DNA of 64,000 nucleotides from Phaeoceros laevis (GCA_049999765.1 JBNGIQ010008555.1:32483-96482); one strand, 5' to 3'; shown: positions 12,771 to 23,722, counted from the stretch's first letter. Numbers and translations: made by a program. The notes: generated by a model not told the origin, from the sequence alone.

Positions 12771-14636
12771 CTACATCGGAAGAACTTCACCAAATGTTTT
12801 CGCAAACCGGCGATTGCGCGAGAAGGACCTGCACAGGTCCTGGAACCGGCGCGGTTCGCCTGTCATCCTCCGAAACACCAAGTAGTACGTCCCAGGCACC
12901 ACCTGACTCACCTCCGCCACGACGCAGAGAGGCTCGTGCATCGTCCCGGCTGCTTCAAACATCCTCATCTGGAACGCGCCTTTGAACTGGACCTGGAATC
13001 CCTTGGGCACAGCGCGGTGCACGAGCCGGAGAAGCTCCCTCGCCGGGACGTTCTTCTGCTGCACCATGAACATCGTCTCCTGCTTCACAGAGTAGTCCAT
13101 GGCCGGGCGGCGGAAGTACGGCGCTATGGTCTGGTTCACCGGCGCCGCCGCCTCCTGCGCCAGCAACTCGAATGCCGACATCGTCCTGGGCTCGCGCTGT
13201 GGTTCCACAGGCCTCGATTTGTCGAATGCGAAGACGGCTTCCACTGCTTCCAAGCTCGCTTTCACCTCCCCGATGCCTCGGAAATCCGGCGCGACGTAGT
13301 CCTGCTTGAACCAGGGGTGCTGGTAGATCTCCGCCGCGGTGATGCGCGTCACCGGGTCCAGGGTTAGGATTCTGGAGACGAGGTCCCGCGCGCCTGAGGA
13401 GAAATGCGGCGGAATCTTGTACCGCCCCTGCATGATGTTCATGAGGAGCTCCTCCACCATCTCGCAGGGGTAGTCCGGGTCTTCGAAGGGGGTGTGCCCC
13501 GCCAGCATCTGGAACAGCATCACCCCGGAGGACCAGATATCCGCCGTCTCTCCACGGTATCCTTCCAGGCCTGGACCCTCCATCCCGTCGATAGCTTCCG
13601 GCGCCATATACGGGGGACTGCCGATGTCGCGGGTGTAGAACCGGGGATCGGTGCGGGCCTGGTCCAGGTCGCGCAGCCCCGCGAGGCCGAAATCCGCCAC
13701 CTTCACGTCGCCCTGCTCGCTGATGAGCACGTTCTCGGGCTTCAAGTCCCTGTGAAAGACGCCCCGGCCGTGGCAGAAGTGCACCGCGTCGATCATCTGC
13801 TGGAACAGCCGCCGGGCTTCGGCCTCGTCCAGCTTCCACTCCCGGCACAGCTTGTGGTGCAGGTCCCCGCCGGAGACGAACTCCATGACCAGGAAGATCT
13901 TGCCGACGCTGGCTGTCACGTCCAGCAGGCGGGCGATGTAAGGGTGCTTCACCGACATCATGGCGTGGATCTCGCGGATGAGGATTTCTTCCTGGTGCCG
14001 CCGCCCGATCGACGCAGTGGACAGGACCTCGTCGTCGCTGTTGGTGATGAACGTCGACCCGGTTCCGGAGCTGCTTAAGCTTCCGCCTGAGGAAGATCTC
14101 CGTTTCCTGCTGGACCTGCCGCCTGATGAGATGCTGTCATTGTAGCGCTGGGATTCCCAGAATCCCCCGCCGTCGTCCGCCAGCAGCTTCTTCTTGTCCA
14201 GCACCTTGATGGCCACAGTCTCCTCTGTCACGACGTTGCGGCCCTTGTAAACCGTGCCGTAGTTCCCGTGGCCGAGCTCGCCCTCCATCACGTACTTCCC
14301 GCCTGGGATCGGCGTGCCTGCCGCACCCACCAGGCCCCTCCGGTGCTGTAGCAAGCAATCTTTCTGCTGGGCCTCCGCCCTCGTTCCCAAGCTGCCCAGC
14401 CGATTCCACGATCCTTGAAGCTTCTGCTGCTGCTGCTGCTGCGAGGTGAATGCAGCTGCTGTTGCTGCTGCGAGCGAGGGGATATGGCGGCATTGGAGCT
14501 CTTCAGCCGGAGCGGCGCTGGGGATCGCAGAATGCCAATCTTTGCTGCGGCTTGAATGTAGAGAACCTGCCGACTGCCGAAGGTACTCGCATGTTCTCGC
14601 TGCATTCCTTAGCAGCAGACGGACGACGTCGGGCAT
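12771..14636 (-). CDS. CIPK/SnRK3-like serine/threonine kinase 2, with long N-terminus and Ser/Arg insert
   Basis: Single-exon gene of 621 residues. From the Met at 14636 the protein begins MPDVVRLLLRNAARTCEYLR, an Arg-rich, acid-free start like a mitochondrial presequence, followed by a variable segment with a Gln run (66-71). The kinase domain starts near 114: glycine loop GHGNYGTV, VAIKV with Lys144, HRDLKPEN from 295, DFG at 315-317, then PYMAPE. An insert of about 60 residues (155-215), rich in Gly, Ser and Arg, sits between the catalytic Lys and helix C and is unusual for the family. The C-terminus has a NAF-like MSAFELLAQ and a regulatory domain. GC content and codon use are clearly higher than in the two neighbours. 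An in-frame start at 14831 exists, but its extra residues look like leader sequence. Confidence 0.88.
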   Translation of the reverse strand: MPDVVRLLLRNAARTCEYLRQSAGSLHSSRSKDWHSAIPSAAPAEELQCRHIPSLAAATAAAFTSQQQQQQKLQGSWNRLGSLGTRAEAQQKDCLLQHRRGLVGAAGTPIPGGKYVMEGELGHGNYGTVYKGRNVVTEETVAIKVLDKKKLLADDGGGFWESQRYNDSISSGGRSSRKRRSSSGGSLSSSGTGSTFITNSDDEVLSTASIGRRHQEEILIREIHAMMSVKHPYIARLLDVTASVGKIFLVMEFVSGGDLHHKLCREWKLDEAEARRLFQQMIDAVHFCHGRGVFHRDLKPENVLISEQGDVKVADFGLAGLRDLDQARTDPRFYTRDIGSPPYMAPEAIDGMEGPGLEGYRGETADIWSSGVMLFQMLAGHTPFEDPDYPCEMVEELLMNIMQGRYKIPPHFSSGARDLVSRILTLDPVTRITAAEIYQHPWFKQDYVAPDFRGIGEVKASLEAVEAVFAFDKSRPVEPQREPRTMSAFELLAQEAAAPVNQTIAPYFRRPAMDYSVKQETMFMVQQKNVPARELLRLVHRAVPKGFQVQFKGAFQMRMFEAAGTMHEPLCVVAEVSQVVPGTYYLVFRRMTGEPRRFQDLCRSFSRNRRFAKTFGEVLPM

Positions 14637-15736
14637 GGCGGTTTCCCGCCGCAGAGCCTCTGTCCCAGGACACGGTAGGAGCAGTATGGCGGTGGTAGTT
14701 GGGCAGTTGAGCCAGTCCATCAAAGTCAAGCTAGTTATTAGCTCGATATGCGGTTCTAGACTGTGAAGCCCTAAATTACCCATCGGCTGTTCTGCTCGAG
14801 AAGTTCGCAGTTCACACCAAGTTCGCAGCACGCACTTCAGGACGTGAGTTGCTCTGATTGAATCTGATACCTTTTGAAATCGAATACTTGCTGAACAAGA
14901 ACTGTGGCGAACGCGTATTCATATATAGCAGCACAGAACTACTATAGCTCCTTGAGGCATGGTCTGAAGTTCCAAGGCAACCATGAAATGTTGAAAACCA
15001 TGCCCCAAGGATAACCAATACCTACAGTTTTAGACGTGAAGAATAATCGCTGCGAGGACAAAAAAAAACTTTTTGAAATAATTTACACTCCCGGGAGCCA
15101 CAACCCCGACCATGAAAGCCATGTGCTTGCTTACCTGCTTACCAACCGAGTCATGCATACCGAAAAAACAGTACAAATAGTGTTACAAAACTTGAGAGTC
15201 CCCACTCCAGCTCTACAGGGAAATATTCTGAATTTACAACAGAAGCACTCATTTGGTCATGTCTTTTTAGAAACTTGCTTAGGATGACAAAACGGAAGCA
15301 GTCAACTAGAAGTGTGTGTAGACATGGACAACCCAGGAGAAAGTTGAGACAGTTTTTGCTGCAGGATTGACAACTCGATAGGAGATAATGATTACCTATG
15401 CCGGGAAACTACTGTGTTTTTCAGTTTGGGAAGTTCTGCAGCACGAGCTTGATTTCAGCCTCCCAGCTTTGCCCACGATTAGGAGTACAGGTCTTCAATT
15501 TCCAGTCTGGGACATCACAGATGGCCATGATGCTTCATATGTCGATCTTCTGCCTGAACATGCTTGCGTGATGTTCAGAGCATGCAGACACGACCTTTTG
15601 GAACTGCTTTCCAGAGAGTAGAAGTAGGGTTCAATGCATTTATACTGCCTGATCACTCCAGATATTCATGAGTGTCAGTCAGAACTGTTGAAAGGTTTAG
15701 ACCTAGAGACCATTTCCAGAACAAATGTACCCGGTG
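14637..15736. other. Spacer between kinase genes 2 and 3
   Basis: About 1.1 kb with no supportable gene. It should contain the promoter and leader of kinase 2 and the 3' region of kinase 3. Short open frames are present, but none has a recognisable motif. Confidence 0.4.
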
Positions 15737-17449
15737 CTATGGAAGAGGTGTCGGGCCAACTTGCACAATGGTGTTACTGATTTGCGGGGCCAGCCATTCG
15801 ATGAATTCAAGGTAATGAGAAGGACTGCCTGTAATCCTACGAAGCACCACCATGAAGAGCCCAGCGTTTGCAGGTTGTCCTGGCCACTGCGACTCTGAAC
15901 CGCTTGACACCAATGAAGATACCTCTGCTACCACACAAAGGGGTTCCCTGGCCACTGCGGTTGCCACATTGTCCATCTTCATCTTGAACCGCTTGATTTC
16001 GACTGTGAAGCCGTTGGTTTCTACAACTGTGGCAATCTGGTGCAAAATCTCGTGTGGTGGGAGATGGGATTTGAACCTTGTCTCACTTGATATCCTGGTG
16101 TCCCTGCCCAGCCTGTGAAAGAGGGGGCCCATGGCCTCGCCCACTGGGTTTGTCTGTGACAGCAAATCGAAGGCAGAGAAGGTTGGAATCTCCTGCTCAT
16201 CAGGTTCAGGCTGGCTGAAGCTGTTTTCGATGGCCTTGAGGTCATCATCCACGTCCCTGAAGAGCCTGAAGCTGGGACTCACGTAGCCCACCCTGAACCA
16301 TGGGTCATTGTAGATGTCAGCACTGGAGATGCGTGCGGCGGGGTCGGGTACCAGAATCTTAGCAAGTAGGCCTTGGGCTCCAGGAGTTAAGAAGTTAGGG
16401 CAGATGTACTCTGCTATCTTGATCTTTCTGTACGCCTCAACTGAAGGCAGGTTCTCATCCCAGAAGGGGTGGTATCCGGCCAGGAAAATGAACAGAATGA
16501 CTCCGCAGGCCCAGATATCGTTCGGGCCTCCCTTAAACCCTCTGCCTTTGCTGAAGAGGACTTCGGGTGCCATGTAGGGTCTGGACCCAGCCAGTGTCTT
16601 CAGCGTCGGCCCCTGTAGGGTGAGATCGTCCAGGGGCTTGAGCCCGGCCAGTCCAAAATCCGACACCTTCAAAACGTTGTTGGCATCCAGAAGCAGGTTG
16701 TCAGGCTTGAGGTCCCTGTGGTACACTCCCCTGGTATGGCAGAAGTGCATTGCATCGATCAGGGACTGGAAATGCTTTCGGCCTTCAGCCTCGAGGAACC
16801 TCCCTTTGCGTTCAATTCTGTTGATGAGGTCTCCTCCGGGGAGGTACTCCATCACCAGGAAGATGCGCTTTATAGTGGCAGAAACATCGTAGAGCCGTGT
16901 GATGTTAGGATGCCTTACAGCCATCATGGCGTAGATCTCACGCATCACCAGGTCCTCTCTTTGCGATAGTTTCCTCCTGTCCACGGGGTCCTCCAGGTCG
17001 TCTCTGTCGAATATTTTGATGGCCACAGCCTCCCCTGTCGCCACGGTCCTGCCTAGCATCACCACACCGAAAGCTCCCGCTCCTAGCTCTCTTATGATCT
17101 CGTACTTGCCTCTTATCACCGTTTTCCGCCCGTACCCTGAACTGGAACCGGTGCCCAAGCGCCTCACTCCGGGACCAAACGAGCAGCGGCTCTGGCCATC
17201 CTGTGGAGATTTTGCTAATGTGCTGAATCGCTCCCCTCCAATTGCAACTGCAAGCTGCTGGCAATTGTGCCATTTGAAGCCTCCCAAGGCAACCAGAGAA
17301 AGATCAAGTTCTGCCGCTCCCAATCCGCCGCAAGCAGGATTTCTTGTGTGAGTTGCTCCAGCAGCCTGTCTTCTGGCAGAGATGAAGTGTACAGAAGCCC
17401 TTTCTTTTGCTCTTACCACATTCCTCAGCAACGCACGGAAGCCTGCCAT
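15737..17449 (-). CDS. CIPK/SnRK3-like serine/threonine kinase 3
   Basis: Single-exon gene of 570 residues and the most canonical of the three. The N-terminus MAGFRALLRNVVRAKERASV is basic and free of acidic residues until Glu16. It shares the LLRN..R pattern with kinase 2, which supports the Met at 17449 over the in-frame Met at 17536. About 110 variable residues follow. The kinase domain has GAGAFGVV (123-130), VAIKI with Lys145, HRDLKPDN (244-251), DFG (264-266) and PYMAPE. The NAF-like motif is FSAFDLLSQTNPV. The C-terminal regulatory domain aligns with that of kinase 1 (RLGRD.RI..ETRF.S.LP..EIL.QI), showing that both come from one ancestor. Likely a CBL-regulated kinase; targeting to mitochondrion or plastid is inferred from the N-terminus alone. 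Confidence 0.9.
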   Translation of the reverse strand: MAGFRALLRNVVRAKERASVHFISARRQAAGATHTRNPACGGLGAAELDLSLVALGGFKWHNCQQLAVAIGGERFSTLAKSPQDGQSRCSFGPGVRRLGTGSSSGYGRKTVIRGKYEIIRELGAGAFGVVMLGRTVATGEAVAIKIFDRDDLEDPVDRRKLSQREDLVMREIYAMMAVRHPNITRLYDVSATIKRIFLVMEYLPGGDLINRIERKGRFLEAEGRKHFQSLIDAMHFCHTRGVYHRDLKPDNLLLDANNVLKVSDFGLAGLKPLDDLTLQGPTLKTLAGSRPYMAPEVLFSKGRGFKGGPNDIWACGVILFIFLAGYHPFWDENLPSVEAYRKIKIAEYICPNFLTPGAQGLLAKILVPDPAARISSADIYNDPWFRVGYVSPSFRLFRDVDDDLKAIENSFSQPEPDEQEIPTFSAFDLLSQTNPVGEAMGPLFHRLGRDTRISSETRFKSHLPPHEILHQIATVVETNGFTVEIKRFKMKMDNVATAVAREPLCVVAEVSSLVSSGSESQWPGQPANAGLFMVVLRRITGSPSHYLEFIEWLAPQISNTIVQVGPTPLP

Positions 17450-17893
17450 GGGCTTGCTCGTACCTTCCGAGCGCCAAGTCCTGCTTGCTCCGCGCGGCGC
17501 ATCGCAACAACAGATCTTAACCACGCGCAAATGCAAGAAGAAGCAATCTTCTCGCAGTGAACTTAGTGCCGACCATACTGTGTATGAGGGTGACCGTTAC
17601 AGGTAGTTGAGGCCACAAGACACGGCTTGTTTGCTCATCAAAAGGGTTTCAATTCCTTGGTTCCAACAGCTCTGGCGACAGTCCGTGTGCCGCAATCAGT
17701 CAGCTCGACTCATCCCATGCTGCAGACGTAAAATTGGTAGTTCCGCATCAGAGTCTGTGGAGCTCCAGCTGTCCTGCAATCCACATGAATTTTTGACTGC
17801 CTGTGTAGCTGAATCCCGGAGCCCTAAATCCTTGAACCAAGCCCCGGCGGCCATTCGAGCCGCTTATCCCGAATTGCGCAGAAGAAGGTGCAA

Positions 17894-18087
17894 ATGAGGG
17901 CGATTTCAACGTACTTCAGGAATCTGGTTGTTTTAAGACGCGGTCGAAGCGGATGTAAGAATTGGAATGGGCCCATGGAGGAGTGGTCCAGGAGTCTGTC
18001 AAGCTTGCTGGCCCAATCTGAGAGTGAGTGTTACTGGGGCCGGTGGCAGGTCATGGTTGTCTTAAATTCATCACTTGTACTGAAAGA
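17894..18087 (+). other. Possible 5' exon or leader of the PPR gene at 18368
   Basis: An ATG at 17894 opens MRAISTYFRNLVVLRRGRSG, a good candidate presequence. The frame stays open past a gtcatg donor at about 18050. The PPR frame downstream lacks an ATG at its start and is open from an acceptor (gatcacag, ending near 18344). Joining these in phase 0 gives a PPR protein with an organelle presequence. This splice is inferred and needs cDNA support. Confidence 0.35.
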
Positions 18088-18367
18088 CCCTGATGTTGGC
18101 AGGTGGGGCAGAGGAGATCAAGGCACATAATACTCTCATCGGGGGAGTTTCAGTTGGTGAGGTCGGCCAGTGTTCAGGCAGGACGTCACAAGGTCAGTTT
18201 CTCGGTTGAAGATATCAGGTTGTTGTCTTGTATTTTCTGGTTTGGGGAGGAAAGAACATTGGGTTTGCTTTCAAAGTTTTTGAAAGTTTTTTATCTAACG
18301 ATGAAACTGTAGGATTTGTTGCGTATTTCTGCGAAAGACGTTGTGATCACAGACTGGGCTTGCCAGG

Positions 18368-19879
18368 GTGGCAGGATCTGCGGGGGACTCACACGTTGGA
18401 GACTGGGGAAAATTGTTGGACGAAAGGAAGCTCGATGAGGCTGTTGAAATGCTGGACGGTCTGGTGCAGCAAGGGTGCTATTTGCACAACTCTGTGTTCT
18501 ATGGTGTCCTGAAGAGGTGCATTGAGGAAAGGGATCTGGTCCTTGGCAGCCAAACTCATGCTCTTGCTGTCAGGAGTGGGTATGGTTCAGACAAATTCTT
18601 GTCCAACCACATCATTTGTATGTATGCTTCTCATGGGAAGTTGGAGGAAGCACTTCAGGTCTTCACCAAGGTTACTGAACCAGACCGCTACATGTGGTCT
18701 TCCATCATTTTGGCACACGCTCGAAAAGGGCAGCCTGCAAAAGCTTTGATACTGTACAGGCAGCTACGGGAGTCAAGAGTAATGCCCGACAACCATCTCT
18801 TTGTTGCAGCTCTGAAAGCTTGTGCCACTGCAGGGGATCTCACTTGTGGCAAGGAGATTCATGCTGATATTTTGAAGAGTGCAAATAAGGCCAATATATT
18901 TGTTGGCAACAGCCTGGTGGATATGTATGCGAAGTGCAGGAGCCTGGAAAATGCGCGGAGAGTTTTTGATAGTCTGCCAAGGAAAAATGTGGTAACGTGG
19001 AATGCAATGATTGTAGGATATGTTCAGCAGGGGTTCGGACAAGAAGTCTTGAATCTGTACAGGGACATGCAACATGAGGGTGTCACACCACCTGACGCTG
19101 TCACATTTGCTTCCCTCCTACAAGCTTGTGGTATTGTGGCAGGACTGGAGAAGGGGAGGGAAATTCATGCCCAGATTTCTAAGATTGGTCTTGAGGCTAC
19201 TGACTTATTTATAGCGAGTACACTTATCGACATGTATAGTAAATGTGGGAGCATGGTTGAGGCACAGAAGGTGTTTGATGCACTGCCCACAAGAGATATT
19301 GTGACATGGAATGCACTGATTGCTGGGTACAACAGGCTGATAGAGAGTGAGCTCGTGTTTCACTACTTTAACAGGATGAAGGAGGAGCACGTCTCGCCGA
19401 ATGATGTCACATTTCTCAGTATTCTAACTGTATGCAGTCACATGGGCCTAGTGGACAAGGGCCAGAAGTATTTTGAGGTCATGGTGAAAGAGCATGGCAT
19501 CACTCCAACCATCAAGCACTACAATTGCATGATTGACCTTCTTGGCCGTGCAGGTCAACTGGACAAGGCAATGGAGATGGTGACAACAATGCCTTTTCAA
19601 CCGCATGGTGAGACTTGGAGAAGCATGCTCAGTGCTTGTCGAAAGTGGAATAATGCACTCCTTGGAAGAGTAGCGTTCGAATCTGCTGTGAAGTTGAACC
19701 AGCAAGATGCTGCAGCATATGACTTAATGTCAAACATCTATGAGGCCGCTCGCATGAGCGAGGAGGCAAAGGATATACAGGCAATGAAAATACAGGCACA
19801 GGCATGGAAGGAGCCAGGACAGTGCTGGTTGACCGATAGAGGTGGAATGATGCAAACGTTTATAGCGGGGGAAAGTTAG
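18368..19879 (+). CDS. PLS-class pentatricopeptide repeat protein, truncated in the E region
   Basis: An uninterrupted frame of about 500 residues made of tandem PPR motifs of alternating P, L and S type; recurrent strings are NSLVDMYAKC, VTWNAMI.GY and NDVTFLSILTVCSH. It ends with an E-like segment (KEPGQCWLTDRGGMMQTFIAGES). Such proteins bind organelle RNA and select cytidines for C-to-U editing. The TAG at 19877-19879 is immediately followed, in the same frame, by QPETNDTYE. This matches the sequence normally found next in E+/DYW proteins, so the stop appears to have cut off a longer protein. After about ten codons the similarity fades. The frame begins at a GTG codon, so the true start probably lies in an upstream exon. 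If active, it would need a DYW domain supplied in trans. Confidence 0.85.
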   Translation: MAGSAGDSHVGDWGKLLDERKLDEAVEMLDGLVQQGCYLHNSVFYGVLKRCIEERDLVLGSQTHALAVRSGYGSDKFLSNHIICMYASHGKLEEALQVFTKVTEPDRYMWSSIILAHARKGQPAKALILYRQLRESRVMPDNHLFVAALKACATAGDLTCGKEIHADILKSANKANIFVGNSLVDMYAKCRSLENARRVFDSLPRKNVVTWNAMIVGYVQQGFGQEVLNLYRDMQHEGVTPPDAVTFASLLQACGIVAGLEKGREIHAQISKIGLEATDLFIASTLIDMYSKCGSMVEAQKVFDALPTRDIVTWNALIAGYNRLIESELVFHYFNRMKEEHVSPNDVTFLSILTVCSHMGLVDKGQKYFEVMVKEHGITPTIKHYNCMIDLLGRAGQLDKAMEMVTTMPFQPHGETWRSMLSACRKWNNALLGRVAFESAVKLNQQDAAAYDLMSNIYEAARMSEEAKDIQAMKIQAQAWKEPGQCWLTDRGGMMQTFIAGES

Positions 19880-21765
19880 CAACCTGAAACAAATGATACC
19901 TATGAGGTTGTGTCGCAATTCGGCAAGGCTGTTCTATTTCGCAGCATCAGTTCACCATTGTCTGCACATGCAAGGTGAACAAGTTGACGTATGAGGTTGA
20001 GAAGTTGGGGGGTGAGGTTGTGATAGCCAAGGTTCAGGATCCAGCAATACCTACTGTGTTCCCTGTTTTGTATCTGCCGCAGGTGTGGGTGAAGATCGAT
20101 CATCAAGAGAAAGCTGTGCATATAATGCAAGGAAAATCTGTGCTGCTGGCCCAAGTCAAAGTACGAACGTGGTGCCTTGCTGATTTGTAATAGAAATGTG
20201 GGAGATAGGGGATCCAGAGAACATGTCTGATTGGTGGCCTGCAAAAAAAGGAGCGGTGTCATAGAATGTGATACAGGGAGCAGGATTTTATGGCATGCTT
20301 ACAGAGCAGAAAGTTGTTACAGCTTGGAGATTGGAGCCTCCAGTTCTGAAAGGGATAGTCACTTCATTTTGAAGCTTGGAGAAACGACTTCACAGTCAGA
20401 CGTCTGGCAGCACAGCCATCCGTATGCGCCAGATCTGGATTGTTCAGTGAGGATCCTTAATGGTGCGCTAAACCGTCAGGTAGGAGCAGGCAGGCAAGTT
20501 CTAAGGATTAAAGCCATCTTCGAGCAGTAGGATTTGGATTCAACTTCAGACTGGGAGAAGAACAACGTTATATAAGCGTGTATAGATGTATCAGTAGGCC
20601 ATGAGGCATGTAATGAGGTTCTGGTGGAGGCTGGTTCCCTTTGTTTGCTCCAGAACATGTGCTACATGCTCAAATGCTAACAAGTTCTCATACATTGGTT
20701 CCAGGAAAAGAGTGTTGGTAAGCACGTTGAACAAGCGTCAACCTGAGCCGGATTCAGGAGTGAACACAGTGCGGGCTGTGTTGGAAAAGGGCCGGTTCAG
20801 ATTCGGCTGATCTCAGGGTGCATCATCCTTACAGTGACAAACTTTGGAGTTTATCGAGACTTCCAAGGTTTTCCATTCGGCAGAATCCTCTGGGCGGCAA
20901 CGCTCTTTCTTTTGTCTGCTAGTTCCGACCACTCAGCGTCATAAAGACGAGAGTTCTTGAAAGCCTACATAGGGAGGAGGGTCTGGTGAGTTGTTGAACT
21001 TGTAAGGACCATGGTACGTGTGCGCAGAGTGCAGGCAGCAGCCCCAGAGTAGTGCCGTGGTTGCTATTGTGCTCCTGTGTTGGTTGCCGTATAAGATGGG
21101 CCCTGAGAGATTGTTGCTAACTTGTAGTATTCTGCGCGCCGTCCTAGCAACCATCTCTCAGCCCCCATTTAATACGTCTTCCAAATCTTCATGAGAGCCT
21201 AGCAAGAACGGACTCACAACCGCTTTGAATTTCAGGAGGGGGCGACAGCAGAGCATCCGGCATTGTTGCACCATGCGGCTCTTCCAGCCACTGTCAAAGA
21301 TAAACAGAAGGAAATCCAGACAATCCTGACTGAATCAGGTTTTCGAGAATACGAAAGACCGGTCCAGCTTCCCAGACGATGACTCCATGTGTACTGCTAG
21401 AGGTGTTATTCTTTCATTTATGCTACTTACTGCAAGGCAGGTAGAGTGTCCCCATCTCGATGGCTAGGTCATGTACTACCAGTCCTGCTTAGACTTTTGC
21501 TGTAAGAACTCTGCTGTGAGGTACCGTTGCTTGGGCTCCGTGCTCGCTCACAATGTCCAACCACATGCATCTCGATCGAGTAAAACGTGATATGCTTCAT
21601 ACCATCTGGTACAACAGTGAACTACCAAACCTGGAAAGCTCCCACTTCCAAGTCCTTCTGGAAACGGCAAATCCTGTCAATGATCCTGCCACATGCCAGA
21701 ATACGATAAAATATGGACACTCGGTTTTTAAGAGGAGGCCCTCCACAAGTTTGAAGTGAGCAAAC
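19880..21765. other. Region between the PPR gene and the GDSL gene
   Basis: Just after the PPR stop, a decayed continuation of the PPR E region is visible for about 30 bp. The rest has only short frames with no recognisable domain. An AT-rich motif (gataaaatatgg, near 21705) about 60 bp before the GDSL start may act as its TATA box. Confidence 0.35.
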
Positions 21766-23454
21766 ATGGCGGTCATCTTGTCTTCGTGTGCTGTGATGTT
21801 CTGCTTGATCAAGAAGAGCTTAGGCTGTCTGATGATGCTGCTGAGCCTGCAGATGGTATTGGTGAATGCGAGATCAAGAGCAGCTGAGGATAGGTGCAGT
21901 TCAGGGGCCAGGAACTACGGTTTTCAGTGCCCCAGAGCCATCTTTGCTTTTGCAGACTCCCTCACCGATACAGGACTGCTGGTGAAGCTGTTCCCCAACC
22001 TGGATGCAGCAAACTTCCCCTACGGGATCACGTTCCCTGGCTACCCAACTGGCCGCTGGAGTGACGGCAGAAACATCATCGACTTCCTGGGTACCTACTC
22101 CACAGTAGCTCTCAAACATTTCAGTACTAGCTGGGTATTCCCTGTGGACTTGGTACTGATCTGAATTGCTGGGAGTACATTTTGCAGCGCTGGGGCTGGA
22201 TTTGCCGACACTGAGTCCCTTCACGGAGAACATCAATCCCCACTTCACCCACGGTGTCAACTTCGCTACTGGGGGAGCCACTGCCCGCTGCGACAGCTTG
22301 GATAGTTTGCATGTGCCCTTCTGCCTTCCAGCCCAAGTGGACCAGGCCATCGCCTTCAAGAAGCAAGCTCTGGCTCCTCCTCAAGCTCATGGTAAGTCCT
22401 GACAAGTATTAAGCTCCTAGCTAGCTGCTGCCCAATTTCCATAACTGCTGCTGCTGATCCATTGATCATTCATCAATTGATACATGACTGCTCAGTGCCA
22501 AGGGAGAGCTCCTTCACCACCAAGGGACTCCACTTCTTTCTCATCGGAGGCAACGACATCCACCATGCTTTGGGGGAAGAAATACCTCTGGCCACAATCA
22601 TCGACCTGATTGTCCCAGAGTTGGTGTCCAACATCTCCTCTTCCATTGCGGTTTGATCCTTCGTCACATGCCCACTTCCTGCACCAGTCGGTCCATCAAT
22701 TCTTCTCCATCAATTCACTTCAGACCTGCTGGAGTCGTTTCTCTGCATTTGTGAGTTCACTCCTGAAATTTGTGCTCATGCTTTCACAGAGACTCTACAC
22801 CACTAACGGCGCACGACAGTTTCTGGTGGGTAACATCCCGCCCGTAGGCTGCTCTGCCTACTCGCTCACAGTCCTGAACAAGCCCCAGTACGGCCCCCTG
22901 GATGCAAACGGATGCTTGGCTGGAATCAACCAGGTTGTGAACAAGGCCAACTCCCTGCTTCTCACAGCGGTGCGCCAGCTGCGGGAGAGCCTGGACGGGG
23001 CTGTCATCCTCCACGTCAACGTGCACGACATTATCTTCGAGCTCACCACCCGCTATAAAGCCTACGGTACCTAACGCTACCTGCAGCAGTGTAGGACTTC
23101 ACTTGTGCAAGAATGAGTTCATACAGGTATGGAGCTTTTTCAAGGTTGCTCTCATCAGCAGCAGCTGCTAACCTGTGATTGAACAATGGATGGTTGGGAG
23201 CAGGCTTCACCGAGCCAGTGAACGCTTGCTGCGGCTCCTCCCAAGGCCCGCACAAGGTTGACGTGCTGAAGAGGTGCGGTACCCCCGAGGCAGACTACCG
23301 GTGCGATAATCCGTGGCAGCACATTTCCTGGGACGGTTTGCATTACACCGATGCGGTCAACAGGTTGGTAGCCAATGCCACCCTGACTGGAAACGTCTTG
23401 GACCCGCCCATCAACCTCGTTGAGCTGTGCAATCCCGCAATGCTGGAAAGGTGA
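21766..23454 (+). CDS. GDSL esterase/lipase (SGNH hydrolase), five exons
   Basis: Exons 21766-22090, 22188-22391, 22496-22650, 22790-23066 and 23204-23454 join in frame through GT-AG introns of 97-139 bp and give 403 residues, close to the usual 350-400. Block I reads FAFADSLTDTG, so the first Gly of GDS is Ala while the catalytic Ser is kept. Block III is GGND in exon 3. Block V is WDGLHYTDAVNR, with the Asp and His of the catalytic triad, in exon 5. The hydrophobic N-terminus (LGCLMMLLSLQMVLVNA) should be a signal peptide, so the enzyme is probably secreted to the cell wall, where family members cleave lipid esters, cutin precursors or acetyl groups. A decayed copy lies 0.3 kb downstream, past a tRNA gene. 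Confidence 0.9.
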
Positions 23455-23596
23455 AGCGGTTGTACACATAGTCTAAGTGATATTTCACAATCGTGAGACC
23501 AGCAAGCGAGATGGGCCCGATTTCCACATTGATGGTCATTTTCAAAATAAATAAAGAATATATATATATTTTAAAGTAAACATCTGTTGAACAGAT

Positions 23597-23669
23597 GGGG
23601 ATGTAGCTCAGATGGTAGAGCGCTCGCTTAGCATGCGAGAGGTACGGGGATCGATACCCCGCATCTCCA
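23597..23669 (+). tRNA. tRNA-Ala (AGC)
   Basis: A 73-base cloverleaf with acceptor stem GGGGATG/CATCTCC (one G-T pair), D arm GCTC...GAGC, anticodon stem CTCGC/GCGAG with loop TTAGCAT (anticodon AGC), T stem CGGGG/CCCCG with loop ATCGATA, and discriminator A. The A and B boxes are intact. An AT-rich stretch precedes it, and a T run near 23703 can serve as pol III terminator. An identical copy lies at 38034 and a decayed one at 34165. Confidence 0.95.
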
Positions 23670-23722
23670 TTGAGGTCAGCTGATCTAAGCGTGATGGTAC
23701 TAATTTTTAGTGCACTGGACTT

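Noticed and set aside
12955-14493. Long open frames on the opposite strand and in other frames of the kinase 2 gene
   Set aside because: They are shadows of the GC-rich kinase gene; the translations are reverse or shifted readings of kinase motifs.
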